The notes under the pieces were generated by a model that ran no database searches, was not told the DNA's origin, and worked only from the letters and a program-made list of their open reading frames with translations. The position numbers and the translations under genes are program-made. From Candidatus Binataceae bacterium (GTDB lineage: Bacteria > Desulfobacterota > Binatia > Binatales > Binataceae), in NCBI GenBank assembly GCA_036495685.1, contig DASXMJ010000067.1, positions 1 to 50,315 on the forward strand: a stretch of 50,315 bases of DNA, read 5' to 3'. Positions 50,233 through 50,315 of the stretch are shown here, one piece after another; the first letter of the stretch is position 1; every line of letters starts with the position of its first letter.

Positions 50233-50315
50233 ATGGCTGGCAGACCGGGGCTTGATCCCAGCGAAGAAGCAAAATCCTACAGCGCGATGTTCGTGCTGAT
50301 GGTCGCACTGTTGCT
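50233..50315 (+). CDS. Partial gene at window end
   Basis: An ATG at 50233 opens a frame (MAGRPGLDPSEEAKSYSAMF, then FVLMVALLL) that runs off the window edge. The start has a soluble segment followed by the beginning of a hydrophobic helix, as in a membrane-anchored cytochrome c or another bc-complex component. Too little is visible to assign it. Confidence 0.45.
   Translation, partial: MAGRPGLDPSEEAKSYSAMFVLMVALL

Overview
The window is about 50 kb of GC-rich DNA, densely coding, with short gaps and many overlapping start/stop pairs. It contains an RND efflux pump with a periplasmic adaptor, a b6f-like cytochrome bc complex, queuosine genes linked to yajC-secD, F420-type (LLM) oxidoreductases, amidohydrolase-2 proteins, a questin-oxidase-like protein and a SufR-like regulator. 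This mix suggests an uncultured, aerobic or facultative diderm bacterium from soil or sediment, of the kind found in Binatota, Rokubacteria or Desulfobacterota-related genomes. That placement is inferred from gene content; there is no rRNA or other marker here to confirm it. I saw no tRNA, rRNA, CRISPR array, insertion sequence or prophage.

Layout. 0.4-9.1 kb: acpS, a three-cysteine ferredoxin, an ArsN2-like acetyltransferase, a DegT aminotransferase coupled to a ceramidase-like hydrolase, an enoyl-CoA hydratase, a cupin gene broken by two compensating frameshifts, a Tat-exported aldo/keto reductase with a ferredoxin tail, and an MFS transporter. 9.3-13.7 kb: a trehalose island, with otsA-otsB on one strand and a DUF5752 protein plus a TreT-like glycosyltransferase on the other. 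13.8-20.3 kb: an amidohydrolase, an alpha/beta hydrolase with a cysteine nucleophile, and a two-gene RND efflux operon whose leader can fold over its own ribosome binding site.

20.5-22.9 kb holds the most notable locus. An operon encodes an ECF sigma factor, an adrenodoxin-type ferredoxin, two small membrane proteins and an AhpD/carboxymuconolactone-decarboxylase protein. The last gene is interrupted by an in-frame TGA exactly where the second active-site cysteine belongs (Cys-Pro-Phe-TGA). A hairpin follows the TGA at the right distance for a bacterial SECIS element, so the gene most likely encodes a selenoprotein; gene callers would split it in two.

23.1-30.5 kb: a second amidohydrolase, a methyltransferase, a questin-oxidase-like protein, a VOC protein, and a Rieske protein with a long helical C-terminus. 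The Rieske gene is divergent from a SufR-like Fe-S regulator, with a 13-bp palindrome over the predicted -10 box of the Rieske promoter. 30.9-40.2 kb: a 2-oxoacid dehydrogenase operon (E1 alpha, E1 beta, E2) in which the E2 carries a C-terminal OsmC/Ohr-like domain, followed by a GST, two LLM oxidoreductases, a zinc alcohol dehydrogenase, a DUF2141 protein and a PIG3-type quinone oxidoreductase.

40.2-50.3 kb: an MFS exporter behind a possible leader-peptide/terminator attenuator, queA-tgt-yajC-secD without secF, a small HTH protein, a PmtA-like methyltransferase, a two-TM protein, and a bc-complex operon with split cytochrome b and two very small membrane proteins (46 and 58 residues) that length-filtered annotation would miss. 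The window ends inside another gene of that operon.
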